Origin: Hydractinia symbiolongicarpus
Lineage: Eukaryota > Cnidaria > Hydrozoa > Anthoathecata > Hydractiniidae
Assembly (NCBI RefSeq): GCF_029227915.1
Contig: NC_079876.1
Location: 10,664,001 to 10,728,000, forward strand
Length of the DNA: 64,000 nt
Direction of reading: 5' to 3'
Of the stretch, positions 1 through 26,736 are shown piece after piece. Numbering within the stretch: the stretch's first letter is position 1; every line of letters begins with the position of its first letter. A model generated the notes under the pieces. It ran no database searches and was not told the DNA's origin. It was given only the letters and a program-made list of their open reading frames with translations. A program made the position numbers and the translations under genes.

Positions 1-1538
1 ATTAGCTAGGCCAACATGTTTGCACTTTTTCTAATAATACTTTTTTGGTTTGCTGCATTATTATTGCAAAGCGAAATTGTGGCACACGTTTGTTACGCAC
101 AGTATACCAAGAGAAATATCGAGATTCTCACAAATTTCAACAGAATTTAAATCATATAAAGTCAGTATAAGGAAATATAACACTTATTTTTTACAAAAGG
201 TTATTTTTTTGTGTACTAGAACAAATAAGTTTGGACCGAGAAGCTGTAATAAAAGTTAGCTAAAAATGCCAATAAGTTGGGTTTGTATTCGCTCTTTCGT
301 CCCCCTCCCTTATTTTCCAATTTTCCGTTTGCCTGAAGAGAAAAACTTTAAAAGTAAAATAAAGCAGTGAAAAAAACGACCATCGGCTAACTTGAAGTAT
401 ATTTTACAGACCTAACATAAATAGATATCTAAGGTAATTAAAAACACATATCTTATTTATTTTTGTGTATTTTATCTCAAAGAATTTTATATTGGTCTCA
501 TTCTGTGGGAACAAATGATTACGCACAATAAAATGTAGTGGAAGTGATTTTGTGATGGCAAAACAAAACAAAAATAGTTTCAAACTTTTACTTTGTTTAA
601 CTATTTTCGCATGTTTCTTAAATTTTTTTAACACTGGAACATCTTAATAAGTTTTACACCATGTGGGCTTTGGTTCAGTAATGGTGACGACCGTTAAGGT
701 AATTTTTGTTTTGGGAGATAAAGGTTGGACATAAAACCTTTAATGTTCTCTTTAGCCTGTTAATCGCGCATAGAAAAACTTTATATTAAGGCCCTTTAAG
801 GCTTCGTCATTTTCTTTACGCGTCTAACCCTATGTTTTTGCGTTGTGTTTCATGAACTTTACAATAATGTAGTATAGTTAATTTATGAATAGTACAGGCG
901 CATAAGTTACAAGTTATCTTCTAACAACTGCACTTTTGTGAACTCAACAGAACTACTCTCAAAAGGCCTTTTGGGATGTGAAACCACATAAAAAACTTTT
1001 CCCAAATTTCATGTTTTTCAAAACTTTTGAATTCAGTTTAGCTAAATTAGCATGTGTGAGTTTTTTAATATTTTAATCTCAGGAAATCCTCCACCAAGCA
1101 TTCCCGCCTCTTGTTCTTGATGAACAAATTTTGCTTGCAACTTGCAAGAATGCTTCGCAACCTTTTTTTAATTTCCAGTGATACTTACTGAGTTTTCATT
1201 TTAATTTAGAGAATGACCTGAAAGCGTGTTACATTTTAGTAAGTCAGCGCAACAAAGAAAAAAGAAAGTAAAAAAGAAAAAGCTCCTGGAACATCACATA
1301 AAGTATTACTAACAAGACCCCTAAAGTTTAAAAAATGACCACAATAGCAACCGTTTAAAATTATTTCAAAACTTTGAAAATTAAAAATTCAAAAAAGTTC
1401 AACAAAAATTAACATAACTGTAAACAACACGCAAAGGAGTTAATAATAGGAAAAGGGTAATATAAATGGTTGCATTAGTCAATTATACTTAACTGAAAAA
1501 CCAATTACCATGACCTTACACGTTTGTGTTGGTGCTTT
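1..1538. other. intergenic or 3' flank, no gene recognised
   Basis: AT-rich sequence with only short chance ORFs. I searched the minus strand for a MATH domain that would complete the TRAF-like gene to the right and did not find one. The gene may have a short last exon near 1583-1539 or continue outside the window. Confidence 0.5.
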
Positions 1539-3424
1539 TCAGTAGTAAACACAAATACATGGTATCTTGTTCAGATGAAAATTCTGAAGATTACCTTATG
1601 CTCAATTTAAAATCAGTCAGCAATAACAAATAGTATAATTCGTTACCTTTACAGAGCAGCCAATTGAATGGAATGAACAATCAATGAGTTGGTATAAACA
1701 ATCTTTTAAAAGATGATTTTCAATCTGAAAGCAAGTAAAATAAACCTATAATAACATTTACTTTCAGGATAAAAGAATTTCTTGCAGCATTAGCTAACTT
1801 AGGGACAAATCAACAAACCTTGCACTTTGGAACCAATTCTGAACACAGATGATTTGAACATGTAACAGGATAATATTCACAAACTTCAAAATGATTCTAA
1901 AATGTTAGATTACAGAGACAGTTATCATTGGATAGAAGGTAGTAAAACAATAAAAACATTGTTCAGAAATACCTTAAAATAGAACAATGTAAACATAAGA
2001 ATTTTGTAATTACTAACTTGAAGTTCATTTGGAAGAAATGATTCAGTACAATAATCACATTGTATTACTCTATATTCACAAATTGATTTGTGTTTATGTA
2101 ATGCTTGTCTTTGCATTTCTTCATTACATCCATCAAACGGACATTCTACCATTTGATATTTGCAAGTAGACTGATGATCCTAATGATAAAAACTTATCAT
2201 GTAAATAATTTAAAATTTATTTCTCTTTGCTTTGACTTCACTCCAAAAGAATTACAAATAAAAGTCGTGTGTGATACTTAAAGCCGAATTGATGATCCTA
2301 ATGATAAATAAAGGTTGTGTTGTTCAATCAACCACTTTTCTAATAAACACAATGGTAAACCAATAAAAAACGCGCACCTCCATCATCTGCAATTCTCCAT
2401 TCCATTCACAACCAAGTTGATTATTTGTACATTTCACTTTTATTGCAGCTATGATTCTATCAAGCATTGAGTTGTGAAATACCTGATGAAAAAAGAATAT
2501 TTAAAAACAAATATGAAACCCAGTTTTTTTACCAGATATTGAGAGGTCCTTAAACATAATTTCTCTAAAAAATAATTTCTATATTATACTTTTATTTGAA
2601 GAAATTACCATTTAATGTAAAATTATTGTTTTTTGTGTCTTCTTTGTTTTCACACAATAGTACTGATAAGAAAACAAAGTTACTAATTAGTGTACTTTCT
2701 TTCTATATAGTATTGCCTGACAAAAATCAGATTTAGAAAAATTTAGTGTCTGGTGTTTTATTATTAAAATTTTTCTTACCTATCGGCATTTTTTCAATTT
2801 TAGGATTTCGATTTTTTCGCATATTCTGTCACAAAATTTAGAGTTCTTTTTTTTTAATTTTTTAATAATTAAATCCTTAAACAGGGTCCCAACAAGTTTT
2901 AAAAGTAGGGGTGTAGAAAAGACTTTATGCGAAAAAATTATTCTGATTCTAGATTTTCTCCATTTTTCGGTAGCTCTTTGACAAACAGAACTTCGAAGTT
3001 TCACACTTTTTGTGTTGGGGACTCTTAAAGTCGTTTACAACACAAGCATTATTTAGTTTTAATTAAACCACTCACTTGATCCTTATTGACATTTTTTCGA
3101 CACGATGGACAAACCAACTCAATGTTTCTGTAACAAGAAATAAGGTAAAGATCATTGAACTTTTAATATCTACCAATGTTTTTCATTTTTAAAGTGCAAC
3201 AGTGTTTAAAAAGGTTATTCTTTTCACCTTTGTCTGCATGATTCGCTCAATGCATGAAACCATGCTTTACACATTCCATGTCCACAGTTCATCTGAATAG
3301 CATCACGCATCAACTTCAAACAAATAATACAATATGCATCTTTAAATACATCACCAGCAACCTCCACATCATAACCTTCCATTATTTCTTCTTGTTTTAC
3401 TGCACTGTCCATACTTATTTTCAA
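1539..3424 (-). CDS. RING plus TRAF-type zinc-finger protein (paralogue B, 3' end uncertain)
   Basis: Model on the minus strand: exons 3424-3228, 3127-3076, 2482-2378, 2179-2018, 1896-1819, 1724-1647, and a weak last exon 1583-1539. All internal junctions are GT/AG and all phases agree. The first two exons encode a RING finger: CIIC, then CGH, then CPSC. The sixth zinc ligand is Trp instead of Cys (motif MCKAWFH), so the second zinc site is probably impaired. The next exons encode TRAF-type zinc fingers, with repeated C-x-C/H spacings such as VECPFDGC, IQCDYC, VTCSNHLC and IDCSFHSIGC. No MATH/TRAF-C domain was found. Proteins of this type act as E3 ligases or adaptors below receptors; that role is known for the family and only inferred here. 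The start could also be Met at 3412. The first three exons match the neighbouring paralogue in length and phase (the latter uses a different start), which supports a tandem duplication. Confidence 0.68.
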
Positions 3425-4820
3425 TTATTCGATTTTACGCTATATTTTATATTATAACTGTAAGAAAGAAATATAGTACAGGATTTGCAAACAATTTCTA
3501 CGTCTTACAATTTTGTTGCGTTTGCATATTCTTCCACACTTTCAATATTTTCTTAAGCCTCACAAATGTAAAAAGGATTTGTTTCTGTAAAAAAAGGAGC
3601 CTTATTTCGTGTTTAGTCATGTTAATTAGATTTCAAAGTTCTTAAAATATGCACGGATTGGTTACTTGTTTATCCTTGACTTATAAAAAACATTTTTGAT
3701 GATTTCGGAAAGGATGATATAAAAATTTAAATACCTAAAATTGGGTAAAAAACAAAATAAAATAGAAAAACGAACAAACATTTTGACACAAACATTCACG
3801 CTAAACTGTGAAAACAAACACATACATACTCTTTATTCTTCTTAAAATATTTTAAAATTACAACTAGTTTCGGTTTGATGTGTACAAATTTCATCAAAAA
3901 TCCTATTTAAAAAATATCTGCATTTCTTTGTTAGTTCTCAAAGCTGGATACATTACTTTAAAACTTGGATTACAAATTAATAGTTGGAAGAAAAGTTTGA
4001 AAATACTCAAAAATTACATTGTAAAAAACATAAACAATTTTCTTTTGCAATTTTCTCAACCACTAGAGAAAATTATAACATTTTTAAAAAATATGGAAAT
4101 CGAAAACCTAACATACACCAGAAGACTTGTTTTTACAAAATAATTTCAAATTTTCACATAACTTTTTAGTCCTTAAGGTTCTGTTTTAATATAAATTTTT
4201 AGACGAAGCAATCACATTCTGAAAACAGATGTGTAACTAAAAAATTAACAGTTTTGACCTTACAAATCAAAAAAAAAAAAAAAAAAAAACAAGAGAAGGG
4301 GAAAAATTTGTCTACAAAAAAGCCCATGTGTGATTGTGTCTTTCTTTTCGATGATCGAAACACACACACAAAAAAGCGGATCATTATAGATCTGTTTAAT
4401 CTAATGTGCAAGACATCAGATTTTACCAACAATGACGATACAAACAAAAGTGACAATTTAGAAAGAAGTATTAAACGTGGTCATTCACTCTTATAGAAAT
4501 TTTATATACACAGTAAAATATTTCCACTTCGTAAAAATATAAATATGAAATACACGATAACACTTTTGATAAATAAATATCCATGGTAATAACTTTTTCA
4601 GAGATAAAAAGAACTGGCAAAAATTTATTTCATAATTTAAATATGCTTTCACTTATCTATCAGAAGACAACAAAATCTATGATAAATAAAAATAACAAAT
4701 TCTAAAACGTGTGAACTTGCTTGAAAAAGAAAGAACTTCTATGAATATATATCCAGTGAAGATACTTTGTTCTACAGAAGACCAAAATAAATACGCGTCA
4801 CGAACAACCAACTGTTTAAT
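3425..4820. other. spacer between tandem RING genes
   Basis: About 1.4 kb between the start of paralogue B and the stop of paralogue A. It would hold the promoter of B and the 3' UTR of A. Poly-A/T runs, such as the A run at 4268-4289, and short ORFs on both strands look like chance. No other gene seen. Confidence 0.6.
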
Positions 4821-7800
4821 CTATAATTCGTACAAGGCTTGCTGTGTTGGAATCTCATTGTTATCAGTAATTGTTACAAAGGGGGTAAAGAAAAGATCAG
4901 TAACATTTTTAAATCCAACAACATATTGCCAAACATGAATTTCATCTCCAGCATGGATGCGGACACGAACTGATTCTTTCACTTGTTTCATTCCATGCCA
5001 ACTATTTTTATTGAGAAAATTTGTGATGAATTCGTCATCTTTAAAATCATCTAAAAATTGAATTCGCACTGCTTTCGAACAAAGATCAAATCCAAAATCA
5101 TCCAATCCTAACATTTCATAATGAAATCCATCCTTGCGATCTAGCATACTTGACCATAATCTAGATGAATTTGTTTCATTCTTCTCTGAATGGATACATT
5201 TCCAGAATGCAACAGATGCACCAAAAGCAACAGCCAATCCACCAGGAATAAAACACATCACATTGTGATGAACCGGATAACTATCTTCTTTCTTCCCATC
5301 AAATCCTTTAAATCTACAATATTCAACTTCGGCACCAGACTGCTTTAAACAATAACTCTTATCTCTACCACCCCAATGATACAATGCATCTCTGATATCT
5401 TCGGGAATGGCAATGTCGTAAGCTTTATCATCGTTATTCATATTAGACGTGACGTGACAAATTTCAGTTTCAAAGGAAATGATAACAAATTGATCACCTG
5501 CACACAAATACACATCACCACCTTTGCAGTTAGGATGAAGAGAATAAGAAGTTGAACCTTTGTCCAAATTCATGTTGGTAACACGACGATACTTATCACC
5601 TTGAATAATGTAAAATTTTCCACCAGTTGATAAATAGTGCTCTCCCTTACAACGATCATGCAATTTGTAGGTGACAAGATCGGTTCCTTGATTGAAGTTG
5701 GATGAGCGAAGATAGTAACCAACATCTGGTCGGATGATATAAAATTTACCTTCTGTTCCACAAATATCAGCTCCTTTTGATTTATGTTTAGGTATAATAT
5801 TGGGACAGGTCTCCTATGATAAGTTAGAGCAGTAACACATAAAACAAACACACTAGTATGGTTAAAGATCAAAGAAGTAATGGTCCTTACAATTTTAACG
5901 TTTGCGATAGCCTGAGCTCGAGCTTGAAAGTTACAATTTGCAGCTTTGTGTATCTAGGTAAGAAACATCAAAACACATTTACTTCAGATACAACATTCCC
6001 GCAGTAAAGGATAAAGAATTCACCATACAACAAGAAATAAAGATATCCACTATTTTAAACAGTCAATCAAGTAACAGAAGCAAATATACCAACCAAATAT
6101 ATAAAGCTGACAGCAGTTCATCAAGTTTAAAATGATTGTAAAACATTATTATTTCAGAATTCTTATGTAAAATGTACAGATATGAAGAGCAAAATTTGGA
6201 TTATTTTTTTAAATATACAAGTTTCCTAAAATCCTGAATGCGTTCCCACAGATGAAAGTCAAATTTAAAGGTATGAAATATCTGGCATTGAAAAAAACAC
6301 ATCAAATAATTGGATCTCATTCCTTCCCCATTTTTTTCTTGCAATGCACTTCAAATAAAAAAGTGAATTAATGACTGTGCATGTTAGTACCCATTTTATA
6401 TTCATCATCACAAACGAATTTAAATTTCTGACAAAAATAGTTACTAGGAATCTCCAGCATCAAAATCACAGGATAAAAACATGAACAAAAGTAATAAACA
6501 CAACCTTGTACCTCCATATCTCCCAATTCACCAATCCAATCACATCCCATCTTTGAGTTTTCACATTTTACTTGCAACGCCAAAATGATTCGATCAAACA
6601 TTGGTACTTGAAACACCTGGAAACAACAAAATTTTATTTTACATGTTGAAGGAAGTCAAAGTACTCAATGATTATCTCCAATATGTAACTTGATAATACA
6701 GTCTCTAGACATCTTAAAGAGATCCTTTATTGCAATACCAAATAAATTTGTTTATTTTTTTTTAACGAAGAAAAGCCTACGGTTGATACTTCTCTATATA
6801 TACCTGAAGATTAAAAGGAAATAACTAAAATACCACCGTGTGTTTTGTGACACAACGTTGACGTTAATAAAATTTGCAAGAAAATAAATATATTTTAAAA
6901 ATATGAAAACCTGGATATTTAACCCAGCAGAATTAAGAAGAAGCCAGGAGGGAGCATGTTGGTGTATCTAAAACCTACGACAATTTCGAAGTTATACGGT
7001 ATTCATGGCTCACAATAAATTAACTAAATTTACGTAAACCACGAATACCTGAATTTACGGTTCACCTAAATTCAGGTGTTTACAGTTCACATAAACTCAA
7101 TTAAATTGAAAATTAGTTTTGAGATATACAGCAAGTACTAATATGATTTTTTTAGTTGGTAAGGAGCTTGAAAAGAAAAAAAGAACTCGTACGTATTTTT
7201 TACAAACTTTAATTATTTGCAAATATAGAAAAAATCCTTTTTTTCTTGAATAGAAAAATATTCAGCATTCTTTCACAAATTAGTTTTGCATAAAAGAATC
7301 CCTGTCATAAAAGGAGAGAAATCCGGCGAACAATATCACGAAGAAGAGATGTAAACTCTCCTTCGTGATAACGAAATCTGCTTTTCTTTGCCTTAAAGGT
7401 TCCAGATCCTTGAATACCAAGTTGCACAGAGAGGTGGTCAATGATTTATATCTTGCCCGTGTAAATGCCAGAATAAAAAGTTTTATTTCATTTAGTCACG
7501 AATACTTCTCTTCTATTCAGTCAAACACAAGTCTAATGTGGCTCGAAGCCTTTGACAAGACAGTTTTACTTTACACGGTCTTTTCTTTATTAATTTTCAT
7601 TTTCTTTGAGCTAAGTTTATTAAAATTTCAATTAAATTGTAATTATTTGTAATAAATAAATAGTTTCTTACTAAAAGGATCCCTTTAAGTGTATCTAACA
7701 TAAAATTATACACTCAATAGAATAGTGTTTTTTGTTTCTGACATTCTTTTTTGTAAAGTCCATCACTAACACATCAATCCAAAATTAAAGTTAAGAAGGT

Positions 7801-8315
7801 ATCAAAATTTCTTTTTCAACTTTCATTGGAATAAAATTTATTATTAAAAAGATGTAGGAAAAAATAAGTAGGAATGACGTTCAAAAATATTTTGTCTCAG
7901 AAATTAACTTGCCTTGTTTTCAATAATTTCCTTTCGACAAGATGGACAAACCAAAGAAACTTTTCTAAATGCAAATGCAAATTAAGGAAATACTAAACCT
8001 ATGAAATTAACTTTAAAAATAAATTAAGAAGAATTGCAGAATATAAATGTACGAATACCTCTCTTTAGCAGAATATAAATGTACGAATACCTCTCTTTAG
8101 CAGAATATAAATGTACGAATACCTCTCTTTAGCAGAATATAAATGTACGAATACCTCTCTTTAGCATATTTAACCAACTTATGAAAACAAGCGTCACACA
8201 TTCCATGGCCACAATTCATCTGTATTGCATTTCTCATCAACTTCAAACAAATAACACAATACATATCATGTGAAGTATCGCTGACTGCTTCAACATTGTA
8301 ACCTTCTTCCGCCAT
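4821..8315 (-). CDS. RING-finger protein with a novel threefold repeat C-terminus (paralogue A)
   Basis: Minus-strand exons 8315-8155, 7964-7913, 6616-6512, 5953-5891 and 5813-4821 give 457 residues with consistent phases. Residues 20-63 are a canonical C3HC4 RING: C20, C23, C35, H37, C40, C43, C60, C63. Residues about 72-106 match the post-RING exon of paralogue B (first TRAF-type finger). The downstream exons then differ: no further TRAF fingers were found. Instead a long last exon encodes three successive units of about 40-45 residues, each with a G-x-(K/Q)-F-(Y/V)-I-I core (GKFYIIRP, GKFYIIQG, DQFVIISF). A unique tail of about 190 residues follows, with a hydrophobic stretch around PGGLAVAFGASVAFW. 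I do not recognise this region. Exon 4 is small and rests only on phase and splice sites, so the last exon may instead belong to a separate gene. Intron 2 uses a GC donor. The exon 1 donor lies in a 32-bp tandem repeat. Confidence 0.62.
6617..7912. other. intron 2 of RING paralogue A (GC-AG intron)
   Basis: On the minus strand the exon ends AAG and the intron starts GCAAGT, the usual consensus of GC-AG introns; the acceptor is TTTCCAG. The intron also holds a strong hairpin at about 7332-7370 and a 95-codon plus-strand ORF (7365-7652) with no recognisable product. Confidence 0.6.
8036..8163. repeat. 32-bp tandem repeat, four units, spanning a splice donor
   Basis: Four perfect or near-perfect head-to-tail units of 32 bp at 8036-8067, 8068-8099, 8100-8131 and 8132-8163. 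Read on the minus strand, each unit contains the end of exon 1 of RING paralogue A (AAAGAG) followed by the GTATTCG donor, so the exon-intron boundary is present four times. The first donor met by the transcript is at 8154/8153. Confidence 0.9.
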
Positions 8316-9950
8316 GCTTTACTTACTTCAACTAAAAAAATAATAAAAAATGGTGCAAGTGGATTTTTTGTTGATTTGGTAATTTAATTAATTTTTAATT
8401 TATGAACTCAAAATTAGTTTTTAACTCTGTTAACTTCATTATTTTCTAATAGAGCAGGTCTAGTTCACATAATTATTTTAACCGCAATATGAAAAAAATA
8501 AAAAATCTAAAACGCTTCTAGTCAGTTCATTCCTTTGTGATAAAATTATTTTAAGTAAAAACCTGCAACATTAAATATAATATTCTGCTTTGTATGTTAT
8601 ACAGAAATTATCAAAATTATCAGAAAAACTTGTTAACAATAAAATGTAAAATACAGAATAAAAAGTTAAAGTTTCTTGGCAAAATACTTAGCTTTCTATG
8701 AAATTTTCTTTTAAATTAAAAAAATATTATATAACCAAAAGCTTCTTTAGCCATACGAAATAAACAAAAACAACGAAAGTCGATCAACCTTTATCTTTTC
8801 CATGAATTAATGTGTTTTTACATTGCTTCTCAGTCTATACTATTACAGTGAAATCTGTCAAAGACGGTCTCTCAGAGGATAGGTAAACATAGCAGTCTCT
8901 TACAAAGAACCTTGTATATAAAAACTGCAGCCCCACTCTAAATTTTACATTTTTGACTGCTCTAAGCAGTGAACTTGCATAATATCAAAATAATGTCCAT
9001 GTATTCCGCATAACAAAGCTTTGAAGAAATAATGATAAAACTGTATGTGTGCGACTAGACAAGAATTATCATATCAAAAAGGCTGATTGGTTTAAAATTA
9101 AGCGATACAAGACTGATTGGTTTAGAAAACAATAAAAGGAATTAATTGAAATTTGCAAAAAATATATGCGTTAAATATTTTAATCCATAGTCCTGCATTA
9201 TTAACTTGTAATATTTATAACACAAGTTTAAACAGTTTATATTGTGCATGATAGATAGTTTACAAGGAACATTTTCAAGTGACAATAACAGATGTTACCA
9301 CCCAAAATCCTGGTTGGCAGAAATTAATAATCTCCTGATCTGTGGTGGAAATCAGTATTTATATATTTTAGTCAGCAAACTATTCAGGTTATGAAAAAAA
9401 GTTAGAGAAGGAAAAATTGAAACTATCGGAGGGGGAGTTATTAGCGTTTTAATGGAAAAATGTAGATTTATTACTATCTAGAAGAAAAATAAAATTTAAT
9501 AGACGATTTATCTTGTTTTTATACCTCATCATATATATTTTTTAAAAAGTGGACTTTTAAGTTGTAATGGATGTGGATGTGTTGAATGATAACTGAACCA
9601 TTACAGTACCCGTACCAGTGTAAAATGCTTGCAGTAAAACGTCAGGCATTTACAGTTGGTGGTGGAATTTTTTCATTGTTTTGAATAAATATTTGCAAAA
9701 TCATTCAAATGAAGTTATTTTTTTAATTTCTGCCCAATTCTCACACAGCAGAATTTTGTATCACAAATGCACAAGGGTATGCAACAGACATGTTGACTGT
9801 ATTGTAACTTTGATGCTCTAAAAAAAGTAAAACCATAACCCAAAAATAAACAATTAAAAATATTTAATGTGTTATACCCCTGATTTTTTTGTATCTTTTA
9901 TTCACTATTCATAATAATTTTTGTAGATATTACGTTTCCTTTATTTAAAG
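8316..9950. other. intergenic, probable promoter region of RING paralogue A
   Basis: AT-rich, without any long ORF. It would contain the 5' flank of the minus-strand RING gene. No core-promoter motif stands out with confidence. Confidence 0.45.
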
Positions 9951-10092
9951 CCCAGACCCTAATTGAATCTGCACAGCTCAAGATGAGGATTAACCAGGAC
10001 TTTCCATCGAAGGCATGGTCCCTCCTGGGAATAATAGACAGGGCATATCCTTCGATAATTTGTGAGGATAGTCATGTAAAATGCTCACACAG
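9951..10092 (+). mobile_element. 5'-truncated SINE, same family as the tRNA-SINE at 37.2/41.3 kb
   Basis: Matches the 3' half of the SINE ending at about 41648. Shared blocks include CTAATTG, CTGC..AGCTCAA.ATGA, CCATGGTC/CCATGGCC followed by CCTCCTGG.AATAATAGA, and ATTTGTGAGG.TAG.CATGTAAAAT. Small substitutions show it is an older, independent copy. The tRNA-like head is missing. Confidence 0.8.
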
Positions 10093-10925
10093 TTCTTCTT
10101 TAATTTTCTAATAAACTGTGGTTATAAAATTGATATACTATCCGCCACCTCACGAAAGTACAAGCAAACATTAGATACACTTTGTTTAATGACAGGAGAC
10201 TAGATCAAGAGAAAGTCTAATATACCTTTTATTTTCTATGTGTAATATTATGTGTTCAGTATTATTATGTCTTCAGTATTATAACATCCCTAATCTTTTT
10301 TTACGTTAAGTGAGGCCATTACTAAAAGTGCAATAACAACAGCAGGTCCAAAAATTCAACAAGAAATGCATTTTCTTATTTTCCATATACATTAAGAATA
10401 TGCTTTATAAGTACAATTCTTGTAAACTTAGAAGTCTCTATTATCTATCTTCACCCTTTTGCAACCATCTATTGGATAGAAAATATGCCCATTAACAGTG
10501 CTAATGATGATATACACTACAATATATAATTTAAGCTAACTAATTAACTTGTTTTTTATGTACCGTTTACAGATAGTTAACATAAAAACAAAAAGTTTAG
10601 GTTGCCTGGTTAAATCATGTTCTTGTTAAAAAAAACTTATTGTAATATAGAATAAGTTTAAAAATATAGTAAGTTCCAAAAATAAAAATAAAATAAAATA
10701 TCGAATCAGTATAAACACATTAGTAAAAATAAGTTTTTATCTCATTATAGTGTACAACTTGAAAAAATAAATATAATTAATTTGAAAATTTACATACACA
10801 CATATAAACACATCAAAATTATCCAGACATAAAATCTTTTGTTGAAATACCAATACTTGGCTTATTGAACAATAACTGTATAATTACATTAATTAATTTA
10901 CTATTTCATGCATTGTGAAGATAAA

Positions 10926-25345
<14,420 letters not shown>

Positions 25346-25351
25346 TGCCAC

Positions 25352-26022
25352 AAGTAAAACAAATAAGGAAAATGCTAGGTGACTGCATGTTATTTTTTAA
25401 TACTTCATATTTCTAAGAAAATGAAGAATTAGATTAAAGAATGATCTTTTTCTTAAATGAATCCATGCGTATTAATGAGTGTTAGAATTGAAATTGCTTT
25501 CATAATTTACAAAAATCAACACACACAATTTTGTTTTTAAATGTCCTTAAAAGTAATTACTTGCTAACCGTAACCCGAAGCATAAAAAAGTCAAGGTCAG
25601 CAGAAAAACAATTTATCCACTAAAAGCAATGAAATTATTTCCAGGAAAAAAAATTCACTGCAGCTGACTTTTCCAGAAATCTTTAAATTTTTGGCACTAT
25701 AAAATTTAACTGGAAGTTTTTGGTAGCAAATAGCTTTTACAAATGTGGAAAAAGTTGTATGACTGTTCTCTACGTTCCTTACAAAATGTCTGTGTATTTA
25801 TTTCATATGAATTGAAACATAAAATACAATATAAGTTGGATCTAGAAACACGAAAAGGAAAAACATTTAAAATTTATGAGGATAAATTTTAAAAAGGGGC
25901 AGTCCTTAGTAAACCAGTCCATGTATTGGCAACAAAAATATAATACTTTTATATGTTGCTGAGGATAAAAAAATTGTTTATCAAGTCCTTTGAAATTTTT
26001 TAAAAATCTTTCTTCGTTGTTC
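25352..26022. other. intergenic flank upstream of the EF-hand/EML gene
   Basis: AT-rich with no ORF of interest. It probably contains the promoter of the minus-strand EF-hand/EML gene. Confidence 0.4.
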
Positions 26023-26736
26023 TCAGATTTGAAATATTTAAATTTTGAATGTACAACAGTGGCTCGTTAGAGATAATTGAGAACTTCTGTTACTTAGGTG
26101 ATATGTTGGGCAGTGAAGGGGGTGTTGAAAGAAGTGTTACTTGCAGGATACTTTCTGCTTGGAAAAAGTTCAGAGAGTTACTTCCCTTGTTCACTAGCAG
26201 AGTCTTGTCAATCAAGGTAAAAGGTAGGTTGTATGAGGCCTGTGTAAGAAGTGTTATGTTGTACGGTAGTGAAACATGGGCAGTGCAGCAGGAATATCTT
26301 GACCGTTTAGAAAGGAATGATATAAGAATGGTTAGTTGGATGTGTAACACCAGTCTGAGAGACAGAATGAGTTCAGATAAGCTAAGAAGCAGGCTAAGTT
26401 TCCGAAGAATTAAAGATCTTATCCAGATAAGAAGATTGAGTTGGCTGGGGCACTTGGAAAGAATGGAGGAGGATAATTGGGTAAGAAAGTGTAGATACTT
26501 CATAGTTCCTGGGGCAAAGTCCAGAGGCAGACCGAGAAAGACTTGGCAGGAGGTTATAAGGACAGACTTGATACAGAGAAAGCGGAATTTAGATCTAACA
26601 CAGTCTAGATCAGATTGGAAGAGGGTCATTAATATACCCAGTCCAACCCATGCTAGCATGGAAAATGGACGTTAAGCCGAGAATGATGATGATGATGATG
26701 ATGAATAACTTCAAGATTTAAATATTTCAAATCTGA
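26023..26736. repeat. inverted repeat flanking a LINE fragment
   Basis: The left arm at 26023-26043 (TCAGATTTGAAATATTTAAA plus T) is the exact reverse complement of 26716-26736. With one mismatch the match extends about seven further bases inward. The arms bracket LINE copy 2 almost exactly. Confidence 0.85.
26049..26704 (+). mobile_element. LINE 3' fragment (copy 2), longest copy, with (GAT)n tail
   Basis: An open frame of 208 residues (26049-26675) covers the region after the reverse-transcriptase core of a non-LTR element. It contains the conserved FCYLGDML, LYGSETWA, WLGHLERM and GRPRKTW motifs. It ends in the same HASMENGR-stop and GATGATGATGATGATGATG tail as the other copies. The catalytic RT motifs and endonuclease are absent, so this is a 5'-truncated insertion that cannot move on its own. 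Confidence 0.9.

Noticed and set aside
404-634. 76-codon minus-strand ORF as last exon of the TRAF-like gene
   Set aside because: No similarity to MATH/TRAF-C and no convincing acceptor in phase.
3880-4496. Several ORFs of 60-87 codons on both strands
   Set aside because: Low-complexity Lys/Phe/Ile composition driven by A/T runs; no conserved motif.
7365-7652. 95-codon plus-strand ORF in a RING-gene intron
   Set aside because: No recognisable motif, no splice partners and no repeat of it in the window; kept only as a remark on the intron.
8036-8163. CRISPR-like array
   Set aside because: Units are strictly head-to-tail without unique spacers, in an animal intron; it is a minisatellite. The same applies to 52277-52378.
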